This document shows, in pieces, positions 7,531-15,814 of a stretch of DNA of 64,000 nt. The notes under the pieces are model-generated. The model saw nothing but the letters and a program-made list of their open reading frames with translations. It was not told the DNA's origin and ran no database searches. The DNA lies in the NCBI RefSeq assembly GCF_023169885.1, contig NZ_AP025516.1:1426001-1490000 (forward strand). The letters run 5' to 3'. Positions within the stretch are counted from its first letter, which is position 1. Every line of letters starts with the position of its first letter. This stretch comes from Desulfofustis limnaeus (GTDB lineage: Bacteria; Desulfobacterota; Desulfobulbia; Desulfobulbales; Desulfocapsaceae). Made by a program: the position numbers and the translations under genes.

Positions 7531-8938
7531 CGACGACAAGCAGCTCTGCCTGAGTTTTGCCAAGATCCTGGCCCAGGAAGGATACCGGACCGAAAGTGTG
7601 CACACCGGCCGGGCCGGCATCGAAGCAGTGGGGGTGGTGCATCCCGATCTGGTGGTTCTCGACATCAGGTTGCCGGACATGAACGGCATTCAGGTGTTCG
7701 AGGCGATTCATGAATCGTTCCCGAAGCTCCCGGTTATCATCATCACCGCCTACGGCAGTACGGAAACCGCCATCGGGGCCATCAGGAAGGGTGCCTTCGA
7801 TTATATCTACAAACCGTTCGACGTCCCCGAGATGTTGCAACTGGTGGAAAAGGCTTTGCTAGCCGGGCGGTGCATGTCGTCTCCGGTGGAGTTCAATCCG
7901 GATTTGGGACGGCTCACCGACCGGGAGGCGCTGGTGGGCAGCAGTGCCCAGATGCTCGAAGTCTACAAGACTATCGGTCGAGTGGCGGCCACCGATGCCA
8001 CCGTTCTGATCAGGGGTGAGTCCGGAACCGGCAAGGAACTGGTGGCGCGGGCCATTTACAACCACTCCGCCCGATCGAACAAACCGTATGTGGTGGTGAA
8101 TTGCGTGGCCATCCCGGAGACCCTGCTGGAGAGCGAACTGTTCGGCTACGAGCGGGGGTCGTTCACCGGAGCGATGCATCGACGGGTGGGCAAGATCGAG
8201 CAGGCCCGGGGCGGCACGGTGTTTCTCGATGAAATCGGTGACATGCCGTTGAGCATCCAGGCGAAGTTTCTGCGCCTGCTCCAGGAGAACAGTATTGAAC
8301 GGTTGGGCGGCAAGGAGCCGGTCAACGTGGATGTGCGCATCATCGCCGCCACCAATCGCGACCTGGAGGCGGCCGTTGCCGAGGGGGTGTTCCGGGAAGA
8401 CCTGTACTATCGATTGCGCGTGGTCACCATAGCCATGCCGCCGCTGCGCGAGAGAAAGGAAGACAGCCAGGCGCTGGCGCAATACCTGGTGGCCCGGTTG
8501 TCGAGCGATATGTCCATGGCCAACCCCGGTATCTCCGAGGAGGCGCTGGCCAAGATCGAGCAATACGACTGGCCAGGAAATATTCGGGAACTCTCCAACG
8601 CCTTGAAGCGGGCGCTGATCTTCAATCGGGGCGCACCCATTCAGCCGGAGGAAGTGGCCCTGCCGCGCAGCGATACGGGAGATTCGTATCAGCCGGGCGA
8701 GCAGCAGCAGACGGACCAGATCTTGCGGAACTGGGTACGGGCGGCGCTCACCGGCGAAAAAAAGGAACGTCTGTTCGATCACTGCCTGGATCAGATGGCT
8801 GCCCTGCTGGTCAGCGAAGCGCTTGAGCTGAACCGGGGGAACCGCTCGCATGCCGCGAAGCTGCTCGGTATCTCCCGGCCGACATTGCACGCCAAGATCG
8901 ACAAATATCGGCTTGCCGCGGATAACCGTGACGAATGA
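7508..8938 (+). CDS. NtrC-family sigma-54-dependent response regulator
   Basis: The 476-residue protein has a receiver (residues 1-118; IDDD, D52, K102), a sigma-54 AAA+ domain and a C-terminal Fis-type helix-turn-helix. The AAA+ domain shows Walker A GESGTGKE at 170-177, the sigma-54 contact loop as GSFTGA at 217-222, and Walker B FLDEIGD at 239-245. The helix-turn-helix is in NRSHAAKLLGISRPTLHAKI. It activates transcription from -24/-12 promoters when phosphorylated, presumably by the overlapping kinase. Candidate targets in this window are the promoters at 2245 and 5066; its start overlaps the kinase gene, implying translational coupling. Confidence 0.95.
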   Translation: MSLILIIDDDKQLCLSFAKILAQEGYRTESVHTGRAGIEAVGVVHPDLVVLDIRLPDMNGIQVFEAIHESFPKLPVIIITAYGSTETAIGAIRKGAFDYIYKPFDVPEMLQLVEKALLAGRCMSSPVEFNPDLGRLTDREALVGSSAQMLEVYKTIGRVAATDATVLIRGESGTGKELVARAIYNHSARSNKPYVVVNCVAIPETLLESELFGYERGSFTGAMHRRVGKIEQARGGTVFLDEIGDMPLSIQAKFLRLLQENSIERLGGKEPVNVDVRIIAATNRDLEAAVAEGVFREDLYYRLRVVTIAMPPLRERKEDSQALAQYLVARLSSDMSMANPGISEEALAKIEQYDWPGNIRELSNALKRALIFNRGAPIQPEEVALPRSDTGDSYQPGEQQQTDQILRNWVRAALTGEKKERLFDHCLDQMAALLVSEALELNRGNRSHAAKLLGISRPTLHAKIDKYRLAADNRDE

Positions 8939-8940
8939 CA

Positions 8941-8961
8941 TCCCGGTGGCGAACCGGGATC
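8941..8961 (+). terminator. hairpin after the NtrC-family gene
   Basis: ATCCCGGT at 8941-8948 and ACCGGGAT at 8954-8961 form a perfect 8-bp stem with a 5-nt loop, directly after the stop codon. There is no T tract, so termination is only possible, not shown. The rest of the 8962-9183 gap shows no gene. Confidence 0.4.
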
Positions 8962-9183
8962 GGCCGGCTGAACGGCGAGCTCACCCGCCGACATGCGGGC
9001 CTGAAGATTCCGGTCATCATGGGCAGGGGTGCGTTTGCCTGGAGGGCTGAGGCGAATACCTTCAGTGAAACCAATTGTGCTCGGAAATGGATGGCGGGGT
9101 GACGCTCAGGGGTGTACTGGGCGCATCACCGTCTACTGAAAAGAATAGAACCCACCGTCAAGGACGGGGGAAAGGAGGGGAGC

Positions 9184-9666
9184 ATGGCGACGTTTCAGAA
9201 GATACTGGCCTGTGTGGACTTTTCCGATTATTCGCCTGAGGTGCTTGATTATTCGCTGACCTTGGCGAAGATGTTCAAAGCCAAGATAGTGGCCTTCAAC
9301 GTCATCAACAAGCGGGATGTCGATGCCGTGGCAACGGCCAGCCGCTATTATCCGCATATGGTGAGCGTCAACCAATTCCTCGAAAAAGCCAGGGAAGAGC
9401 GGACGGCAAAAATGCACACCATGCTCGAGGAAATGGATGGGGCCGAACTGATCGACGTGGAGATCGCCATCGAGGCCGGCGTACCGTTCGAGGTGATCCT
9501 GCAAGCGGTCGACAAGCACCGTATCGATCTGGTGGTGCTGGCCAATAAAGGCCGGGGCGATCTGGCCAGAACACTGCTCGGCAGTAATGCTGAAAAGGTG
9601 TTTCGTCACTGCCCCGTGCCGGTGCTGAATGTACGCAATCCCAAACGATTCGGAAGAAAAATCTGA
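9184..9666 (+). CDS. universal stress protein (UspA family)
   Basis: The 160-residue protein starts at ATG 9184 behind AAAGGAGGGG; a 24-codon upstream extension is rejected on ribosome-site grounds. It has the Usp fold signature: ILACVDFSDYSPEVLDYSL at the N-terminus, VPFEVILQAVDKHRIDLVV, and the ATP-binding type GxxGxnG(S/T) segment in NKGRGDLARTLLGSNAEKV. Usp proteins bind ATP or regulatory partners during stress. It is followed after 9 bp by a second Usp gene, so the pair is one operon. An association with transport regulators is suggested only by position. Confidence 0.92.
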   Translation: MATFQKILACVDFSDYSPEVLDYSLTLAKMFKAKIVAFNVINKRDVDAVATASRYYPHMVSVNQFLEKAREERTAKMHTMLEEMDGAELIDVEIAIEAGVPFEVILQAVDKHRIDLVVLANKGRGDLARTLLGSNAEKVFRHCPVPVLNVRNPKRFGRKI

Positions 9667-9675
9667 GGAGGGGGC

Positions 9676-10137
9676 GTGAAGGTCTTCAATAAGCTCGCGG
9701 TAGCGGTCGATCTGTCCCCCTTTTCCCAGAACATCATCGCCTGTGCCGGTAAACTTTCAGAGCGCTCCGGGGCCGAAGTGGTCGTGGTGAGTGTGATCGA
9801 TAAACGGATGATCGATGGTGTCGAATCGGCGTTTGAAGCGGAGGGTCGCGGTTTTTCCTATAAACGATTCCTCGCCGACGAGACGTTTCGTCGGACCCAG
9901 TCACTGCGCGAATTGTTCGAGCAAGCGTTGCCGTCCCATGTGCCACGAAAAATGATCATCACATCCGGTGTGCCGGCCACCGAGGTCCTCAAGGTCGTCA
10001 ACCAGGAGCAGGCGGAACTGCTCATCATCGGCACCAAAGGAGTCACCAACCTGCGCGGCTTCCGGCGGGGAACGACGGCGGAGAGGCTGTATCGGTATTG
10101 TCCGGTGTCTGTTCTCAGCGTCTCCCATCAACCATGA
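9676..10137 (+). CDS. universal stress protein (UspA family), GTG start
   Basis: The 153-residue protein starts at GTG 9676 with GAGGAGGGGG just upstream. It is a Usp paralogue of the preceding gene: LAVAVDLSPFSQNIIACA, GVPATEVLKVV, and the nucleotide-binding segment GTKGVTNLRGFRRGTTAERL. The two genes are separated by 9 bp and co-transcribed. The unit ends at the inverted repeat 10183-10226. Confidence 0.9.
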   Translation: MKVFNKLAVAVDLSPFSQNIIACAGKLSERSGAEVVVVSVIDKRMIDGVESAFEAEGRGFSYKRFLADETFRRTQSLRELFEQALPSHVPRKMIITSGVPATEVLKVVNQEQAELLIIGTKGVTNLRGFRRGTTAERLYRYCPVSVLSVSHQP

Positions 10138-10182
10138 ACAGAAACGACGTATCCGATTCATGAACCCTTGAGCTGTAGCGGT

Positions 10183-10226
10183 AAACGATCAGGCAACCGC
10201 CTTCATGACGGTTTGCCTGATCGTTT
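10183..10226. terminator. bidirectional terminator hairpin
   Basis: Arms 10183-10199 and 10209-10226 pair over 17 bases with one bulged base. Each arm begins or ends with AAA/TTT. It lies between the convergent Usp operon and the receiver gene at 10203, whose stop codon is in the loop, so it probably serves both. Confidence 0.75.
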
Positions 10227-10604
10227 GGCTCCGTAGCAGGAGCGGACCACCTCTTTAAGGTGTCTGATGCTGTTCGCATCCTTGTTGATGAAGCAAAAGG
10301 CCTCCAACGGCTCGATGTTCGGCAGTTGGTCCCGAAAGGAGTGGATGATTATCGGGATCTTCAGCGAAGTGCCGAGCAAGCTTTGAAAGACTCGTTGACT
10401 GTATGGGCAGAACAATTCCGGGTCGAGAATGATAAGATCGACGGATTCCGGATGAACCATGCGCTCGAGTATCTCCTGCCCGTTTCTCAGACTTGATACC
10501 GAGTATCCCTCTCGTTCCAATTCCCGCTTCAACAAATCCCGTACCCGGCTGTTGCTGTCGGTTACGATGATCCTGAAGCCACGTGTATCTGCTGCGTCAC
10601 GCAT
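10203..10604 (-). CDS. divergent receiver-domain protein
   Basis: The 133-residue protein reads as a receiver domain with weak conservation. FRIIVTDSNS stands where the acidic pocket should be and has only one Asp. D61 in LIILDPEL is the likely acceptor. IIIHSFRD replaces the Ser/Thr switch region, and INKDAN carries the lysine. No output domain is present. The altered acidic pocket suggests weakened or phosphorylation-independent function. It converges on the Usp operon and lies downstream of another receiver gene on the same strand (85-bp gap). Confidence 0.7.
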   Translation of the reverse strand: MRDAADTRGFRIIVTDSNSRVRDLLKRELEREGYSVSSLRNGQEILERMVHPESVDLIILDPELFCPYSQRVFQSLLGTSLKIPIIIHSFRDQLPNIEPLEAFCFINKDANSIRHLKEVVRSCYGAKRSGKPS

Positions 10605-10689
10605 ATTTCATCTCGATGCGGCCACCTTGGATGGGCCCACGCCTCTGTCTTTGACCTGTTTGACAATCAACCACTTTACAGCCTGTAAA

Positions 10690-11115
10690 TTATCCTGACA
10701 GTGAGGCCGGTTTTGCCAGACGTTCTATTCCCAGCTGTCCGCTGGCGAGAAGCCGGATCGTGTGGAACTGGATATGGCTAATTAACTCATCGATACTAAA
10801 AGGTTTTGTGAGAAAGGCATCGGCGCCCGACCGGTATGCGTCGACGGCGCATTGAGCATCTCGGCACCCGGTCATCAGAAAGATCATCAGCTCGTCACTG
10901 GATTGCCGGGCGTGGCTGATGACGGTAAAACCGTCAATCGGGCTCATCTGCAAGTCGGTGATGACCAGATCGAAGGTCTCGTCCTGCAGTTTCCTGATGG
11001 CCTCGCCGCCGCTCTCGGCAGTATCTACCTCGTGGTTGTAATTATCTAGGATTGTAGATAATAATTCTCTCATCACGGCTTCGTCGTCAACGACCAGAAT
11101 CTTCAGGGGTATCAT
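10690..11115 (-). CDS. single-domain response regulator
   Basis: The 141-residue protein is a canonical receiver: ILVVDDEAVMRELL with Asp10-Asp11, acceptor D54 in VITDLQMSPIDG, FLMTGCRD with the switch threonine, and LTKPFS with the lysine. A short C-terminal tail carries no known output domain. It is divergent from the sensor kinase at 11515. The two may share the 11116-11514 control region, which suggests but does not prove a functional link. Confidence 0.9.
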   Translation of the reverse strand: MIPLKILVVDDEAVMRELLSTILDNYNHEVDTAESGGEAIRKLQDETFDLVITDLQMSPIDGFTVISHARQSSDELMIFLMTGCRDAQCAVDAYRSGADAFLTKPFSIDELISHIQFHTIRLLASGQLGIERLAKPASLSG

Positions 11116-11303
11116 GATCCACCTCGTTCGTATCGATGATCTGTGTCTCCGGGTTGCTATCTATTCTGCATGAACCGTTCCAAGCATGGAGAGCGGTAGC
11201 CGCTTTGCTTGTTGACGAGTTGATGAGGACCGGTTCGCCGTCTTGATCGACCCGGTTTGCCCACCCGTGTTCTGCCCGCTCCTCTTCCCTGCTCGTCAGC
11301 CGC

Positions 11304-11320
11304 CCCGCACTTTCCTTGCA
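11304..11320 (+). promoter_or_regulatory. weak sigma-54-like site in the 11116-11514 intergenic region
   Basis: CCGCAC, a 5-nt spacer and TTGCA (ending at 11320) preserve the GC of the -12 element and part of the -24 element, whose first G is C. It lies about 195 bp upstream of the kinase at 11515. The rest of the gap shows no convincing gene; a 138-codon minus-strand frame overlapping the receiver gene is considered chance. Confidence 0.25.
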
Positions 11321-11514
11321 GATATGCAAAAAACGTCTTAACCCAATGGAAATAAATGAAAAAACAAAATTGAGAAGATTCTCCTGCGAGGCTGGTATGC
11401 ATGTTGCTTCTCTGTCGTTGAAGGCAATTGGGTAGATGGGTGGTCGGGAATCAGCGGGCGGTGCAGGTGAGCTCTTCAGGACAATGATTGAAGCGAACGG
11501 CAAGAGATGAACCC

Positions 11515-13173
11515 ATGATGCGGAAAAAAGCCTATTACAGCGCCATTACCAGAAGACTCGTTATTGCCTTCTTCTGCCTCAGCGTTGTGCCCATCGTCGG
11601 TTTTGCCCTGGTCGCCAAAGACCAGGTGGAACAAACCAATATTGTCAAGCTCCAAGAACTGGCCAACAGCACCATCGAGCACCGGGCCGAGGTCATCTCG
11701 CTGTTTCTCAAGGATCGGCTTTCTCTGTTGCGGTTGTTGGTATCCCTCTACCCTGAAGACTTTCTCATTCAGCAGGAGCGCCTTGAGCAACTCTTCCTGG
11801 CGCTGGCTCCACAGGGAGACATTGTCGATCTGCAGGTCATCGATTCCTCGGGCCTTCAATTCGCCTATGTCGGGCCGTACCGAACCATGATCGAGGGTAA
11901 ACGCTACGACGAGGCCTCTTGGTTCAAAGAGACGCTGATCAGTGGTGTCCACGTCAGCGATGTCTTTTCCGGCTACCGCAACGTCCCGCACTTCGTCGTC
12001 GCGGTTACCAACCCGCTGAAAACGCTCGTTCTCCGGGCGACCATCAACTCCAGTATCTTCAACTCACTGTTGCATTCCGCCCAGCTCGGGCCCCGGGGCG
12101 ATGCCTTTATCGTCAATCAAGCCGGAGCGTTTCAGACACCGAGTCTGCTCGGAGATACCGAACTCAACCGTGAGGAGCGGCTGCTGATCTCGTTTGACAG
12201 CCGGCAGGGCTCGTTGGTGACCGACAAGTATGTCTATACGAGCCACTGGATCGATAACAACCGCTGGCTATTGGTGATCAAGGCCAATATCGAAGATTCG
12301 TTCGGCTACTACATCCAGGTGCGCAATCGGATCATCATGCTGGTTGTCGCCATTTCGGTGCTGGCAATGCTCGGAGCCACGCTGGCCAGTGTGGCGATTT
12401 CCCGTAATCTGCAGCGCTCTGACAAGGAATATGGGGCCTTGAGCATGCAGTTCGCCCAGGTGGAGAAAATGGCGACGGTGGGTCGGCTGGCGGCAGGTAT
12501 CGCCCACGAGATCAACAACCCGCTGCAGATGATCACCAACCAGGCAGGGTGGATCGGTGAGTTGCTTCCGGAAGAGGATCCGGCCAGCATCAAGAACCTC
12601 GAGGAATATCAAAAGGCAGTCGAGCAGATCAAATATCATGTCCGGCGGGCCGGAACCATCACCCATCGGCTGCTCGGCTATTCCCGCAAGATGTCGACGC
12701 AACAGGAGCGGGTCTCGATCAACGAGCTGGTCGAGGAGGCCGTCTCTTTTGTCGAACGGGAAGCAAGCTACAACCACATCGCCATCAACCGCCGCTTCAA
12801 CCACGATCTGCCTGCCGTTATGACCGACGGGCCGCAGTTGCAACAGGTCTTTCTCAACTTGCTCAATAACGCCATCGACGCCGTCGGCCAAAAGGGCGAG
12901 ATCACCATAACCACGCGAATCGGCACGAAAGGGATGCTGGTAATCGAGTTTGCCGACAGTGGGCCGGGAATCAAACCGGAAGCGCTCAAACAGATCTTCG
13001 ATCCCTTTTTCACCACCAAGCAGACCGGTAAGGGCACTGGACTTGGCCTCTATATCAGCTACGACATTGTGCAAAAACTGGGAGGATCGATACAGGCGGC
13101 AAACGGCCCGAAAGGAGGGGCGGTGTTCATCGTTGAGATCCCCCGCTCGGGTTTTTCTGAAAATGAGTCGTAA
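11515..13173 (+). CDS. membrane sensor histidine kinase with Cache-type sensor
   Basis: I place the start at ATG 11515 (552 residues). A TTG at 11488 with AGGA upstream is an alternative adding nine residues. A transmembrane helix (about 14-34), an extracytoplasmic region of about 230 residues with Cache-like strands (VDLQVIDSSGLQFAYVGPY; WFKETLISGVHVSDVFSGY) and a second helix (about 272-295) precede the kinase core. His331 lies in GIAHEINNPL. The ATPase has LLNNAIDAV, DSGPGI and GTGLGLYIS. The receiver at 13217 follows after 43 bp and is the probable cognate partner. Confidence 0.93.
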   Translation: MMRKKAYYSAITRRLVIAFFCLSVVPIVGFALVAKDQVEQTNIVKLQELANSTIEHRAEVISLFLKDRLSLLRLLVSLYPEDFLIQQERLEQLFLALAPQGDIVDLQVIDSSGLQFAYVGPYRTMIEGKRYDEASWFKETLISGVHVSDVFSGYRNVPHFVVAVTNPLKTLVLRATINSSIFNSLLHSAQLGPRGDAFIVNQAGAFQTPSLLGDTELNREERLLISFDSRQGSLVTDKYVYTSHWIDNNRWLLVIKANIEDSFGYYIQVRNRIIMLVVAISVLAMLGATLASVAISRNLQRSDKEYGALSMQFAQVEKMATVGRLAAGIAHEINNPLQMITNQAGWIGELLPEEDPASIKNLEEYQKAVEQIKYHVRRAGTITHRLLGYSRKMSTQQERVSINELVEEAVSFVEREASYNHIAINRRFNHDLPAVMTDGPQLQQVFLNLLNNAIDAVGQKGEITITTRIGTKGMLVIEFADSGPGIKPEALKQIFDPFFTTKQTGKGTGLGLYISYDIVQKLGGSIQAANGPKGGAVFIVEIPRSGFSENES

Positions 13174-13216
13174 CACTATAAAAATATAACGTAATCAAGC
13201 CAAAAGGAGGAAGGTG

Positions 13217-13657
13217 ATGACGGAGTTAAAGAAATTTAGCGTACTGGTCGTGGACGATGAGGACGAGTTCCGCGAGTTGACGGTGAAACGGCTCAACAAA
13301 CGCGGACTTGACGCCATCGGTGCCGAAAGCGGGGAGAGGGCTCTCGATATCCTACAGCAGAACAGCCTGATCGACGTGGTCCTGCTGGACGTGAAAATGC
13401 CCGGGATCGACGGCATCGAAACGCTGCGCCAGATTCGCCAGATACGGCCGCTGGTGGAGACGGTCCTGTTGACCGGACATGCGTCGGTCGACTCGGGCAT
13501 CGAAGGAATGAAGCTAGGGGCCTTCGATTACCTGATGAAGCCCATCGAACTCGAGCCGCTGCTGGAAAAACTGGCAGACGCCTATGAGAAAAAACGGCTG
13601 CATCAGGAGAAGATCGAACAGGCCCAGATCAAGCGCTTTATGGCCATGCCGACCTGA
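13217..13657 (+). CDS. single-domain response regulator
   Basis: The 146-residue protein starts at ATG 13217 behind AAAGGAGG; an adjacent GTG at 13214 is too close to the ribosome site. Receiver features are VLVVDDEDEF, acceptor D58 in VVLLDVKMPGIDG, LLTGHAS, and LMKPIE. A short charged C-terminal helix follows (YEKKRLHQEKIEQAQIKRF) with no DNA-binding domain. It sits between the kinase at 11515 and the TauE/SafE gene at 13721, in one orientation with small gaps, so it likely links sensing to that transport unit. Confidence 0.9.
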   Translation: MTELKKFSVLVVDDEDEFRELTVKRLNKRGLDAIGAESGERALDILQQNSLIDVVLLDVKMPGIDGIETLRQIRQIRPLVETVLLTGHASVDSGIEGMKLGAFDYLMKPIELEPLLEKLADAYEKKRLHQEKIEQAQIKRFMAMPT

Positions 13658-13720
13658 GTTCGGAGTGGCCTGAACCAGTATCAGTTAAACAGAAACCTCT
13701 CAAAAAAGGATCGTAAGACA

Positions 13721-15001
13721 ATGAATTATTGCAGAGAATTCTACAACTTATTGATCAAGGGATCACAGGCGTACGCCCGCTGGGATCTGGAAACATCAAC
13801 CACGATTCTTCGGAGCCGTAAACGGATGGGGCTGCTGTTTCTCATGCTGTTGCCCATCATCATCGGCGGTATCGCCATCGCCGCCGGCGACGGTTCCGGT
13901 CTGCCGAGCACCATCGGCGGTAAATCGGCGTATATGCCGTCCCATTACACCAACCTCATCTTCTTCGCCTCGATTTTTGTCGGGCTCTGTGCCGGCCTGA
14001 TCACCGGATGTATCGGCGCCGGCGGTGGCTTCATTATTGCCCCGGCCCTGATGAGTGCCGGTGTCAAGGGTATCCTGGCGGTCGGTACCGACCTTTTTCA
14101 CATCTTCGCCAAGGCTATCATGGGCAGCGTTCTCCATCGCAAGCTGGGCAACATCTCGATCTCCCTGGCGGTGACCTTTCTCATCGGTTCCCTTACCGGT
14201 GCCACCCTCGGCGGCATGCTCAATCGCTACCTGTACGATCTCAACCCGGTCTTGAGTGACGCGTTTATCACCTCGGTTTATGTGCTCATCCTCGGCTTTC
14301 TCTCATTTTATGCGTTGCTCGACTACTTCCGAGCGAGAAGAGGCGAGTTGAAGAGCAACAAAAAAGCCAGCCGTGCTGAAGAGATTCCCCCGCTGGGACA
14401 GAAGCTGCAGTCCATTACCATCCCGCCGATGCTGACCTTCGACGAAGGCGTAACCCCCGGCGGCCGGAAGATCTCTGCCGTGTTCCTGGTCCTCAGCGGT
14501 CTGCTGGTCGGTCTTGCAGCTGCGATCATGGGAGTCGGCGGCGGCTTTTTGACCTTCCCCATCTTTGTCTATGGGCTCGGTGTCTCCTCGATGACCACCG
14601 TCGGTACCGATATCTTCCAGATCGTGTTTACCGCCGGCTACAGCTCCTTGAGTCAGTATGCCTTCTACGGGTTCGTCTTCTACACCCTGGCCATGGGCAT
14701 GCTGCTCGGCTCCTTGATCGGCGTACAGGTCGGTTCCTTGGTGACCAAGGTGGTACCAGGCATTATGATTCGGGGGTTTTTTGCCTTGGCCGTCACCGCC
14801 GGTTTCATCAACCGTTTCTTCGCCCTACCGGGCAAGCTGCAGAGCTTGGATTACATCAGCATCCCCCCGAATGTCGGGCAAATTTTAAACCTGGTAGGCA
14901 ACACCTTGTTCTTCGCGGTTATCGGGGCCTTCGCCGTCTGGGTGTCCTGGGTCTTTTTCGCCAATATCAAAGAGCTGAAGTCGGAACATAGCCATAATTG
15001 A
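13721..15001 (+). CDS. TauE/SafE (TSUP) family permease
   Basis: The 426-residue membrane protein starts at ATG 13721. A 35-residue hydrophilic N-terminus precedes about eight to nine hydrophobic helices. The internal repeat typical of the family is visible: GLCAGLITGCIGAGGGFIIA near residue 90 and GLAAAIMGVGGGFLTFP near 270, each followed by a TDLFHIFAK or TDIFQIVFT segment. The family moves sulfite, sulfonates or related anions. In this context (DASS transporter nearby, probable sulfur metaboliser) a sulfur oxyanion is likely, but the substrate and direction cannot be read. Confidence 0.9.
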   Translation: MNYCREFYNLLIKGSQAYARWDLETSTTILRSRKRMGLLFLMLLPIIIGGIAIAAGDGSGLPSTIGGKSAYMPSHYTNLIFFASIFVGLCAGLITGCIGAGGGFIIAPALMSAGVKGILAVGTDLFHIFAKAIMGSVLHRKLGNISISLAVTFLIGSLTGATLGGMLNRYLYDLNPVLSDAFITSVYVLILGFLSFYALLDYFRARRGELKSNKKASRAEEIPPLGQKLQSITIPPMLTFDEGVTPGGRKISAVFLVLSGLLVGLAAAIMGVGGGFLTFPIFVYGLGVSSMTTVGTDIFQIVFTAGYSSLSQYAFYGFVFYTLAMGMLLGSLIGVQVGSLVTKVVPGIMIRGFFALAVTAGFINRFFALPGKLQSLDYISIPPNVGQILNLVGNTLFFAVIGAFAVWVSWVFFANIKELKSEHSHN

Positions 15002-15041
15002 TTGTGTGTGAAGATTTTCTACCCCATGAGGAGATACGAAT

Positions 15042-15731
15042 ATGAGTCTGCAGAAAAAATTACAAACCAGAGGGATCCTGCTATTGCTCTCCTTCTTTGT
15101 GGTGCTGGCCGTCATCTTCAGCCCGGTCTTTCCCGGAAAAGTGAACGGTCTCGATTACATGGACAATCTTTTCAATATGATATCAAAGGGATCGTCCTAT
15201 TTCATCCCGGCCTCCAAAGATGAGAGTTCGAAGTATGTCGGAACGATCATCGAGGCGACCATCAAACTGGCCAACGAGGCCAAGGCCGGACAGGTCGCTC
15301 AGCTTATCGGCGGCGGCGGGGCCGAGGTGGTGGTAAACGGCAGCGAGTTGCAGGTCAAGGGGGATATGGGCGCCATGCTGCAGCGGTGCCTTGATGACGC
15401 CGATTTGATGTTCAAGAATCAGGGAGAAATGTTGCAGGACAAATATGGTCTCTCTGCCCAGGAGGTGCTTCATGGCTGGTGGGTTGCCTTTTCCGCTTTG
15501 TCCAAGGAGTTGACCAGACAGGAGAGCTTCAAGGAAGCAAAAGAGCTTGCCAATGTCCAGAAACGGGTGATTGAGCCTTCGTATAATTACTACGGGGTTG
15601 AGGCCCAGAACTGGAAAGAAAATCTCTGGCTGATCGTTGCCGCCCTGGCCTTCTATGTGGTCTATACACTCTGGTACGGTTTTGGTATCATGTATATTTT
15701 TGAAGGGTTGGGAATGAAGATCGGTCATTAA
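15042..15731 (+). CDS. membrane-anchored protein of unknown function
   Basis: The 229-residue protein starts at ATG 15042 with GAGGAG about 8 nt upstream. An N-terminal transmembrane helix (about 12-30), a soluble region of about 165 residues rich in Lys and Glu helices, and a C-terminal helix (about 195-218) suggest both ends in the membrane with a periplasmic middle. I recognise no family. It lies 40 bp after the TauE/SafE gene and before the PEP-synthase-like gene, in the same direction, so it is probably an accessory component of that unit. Confidence 0.75.
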   Translation: MSLQKKLQTRGILLLLSFFVVLAVIFSPVFPGKVNGLDYMDNLFNMISKGSSYFIPASKDESSKYVGTIIEATIKLANEAKAGQVAQLIGGGGAEVVVNGSELQVKGDMGAMLQRCLDDADLMFKNQGEMLQDKYGLSAQEVLHGWWVAFSALSKELTRQESFKEAKELANVQKRVIEPSYNYYGVEAQNWKENLWLIVAALAFYVVYTLWYGFGIMYIFEGLGMKIGH

Positions 15732-15814
15732 GGATGCCAATCGTCGCTGCGAGCGGCGAATTCGGGCGGGCTGCGTCGATCCGGGGGCGGTCCGCCCGCT
15801 CATGTGGAGCAAAG

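Noticed and set aside
11087-11503. A 138-codon minus-strand frame upstream of the receiver gene at 10690
   Set aside because: It overlaps the receiver start, has no ribosome site, no domain and a composition unlike its neighbours. The region is better read as a control region.
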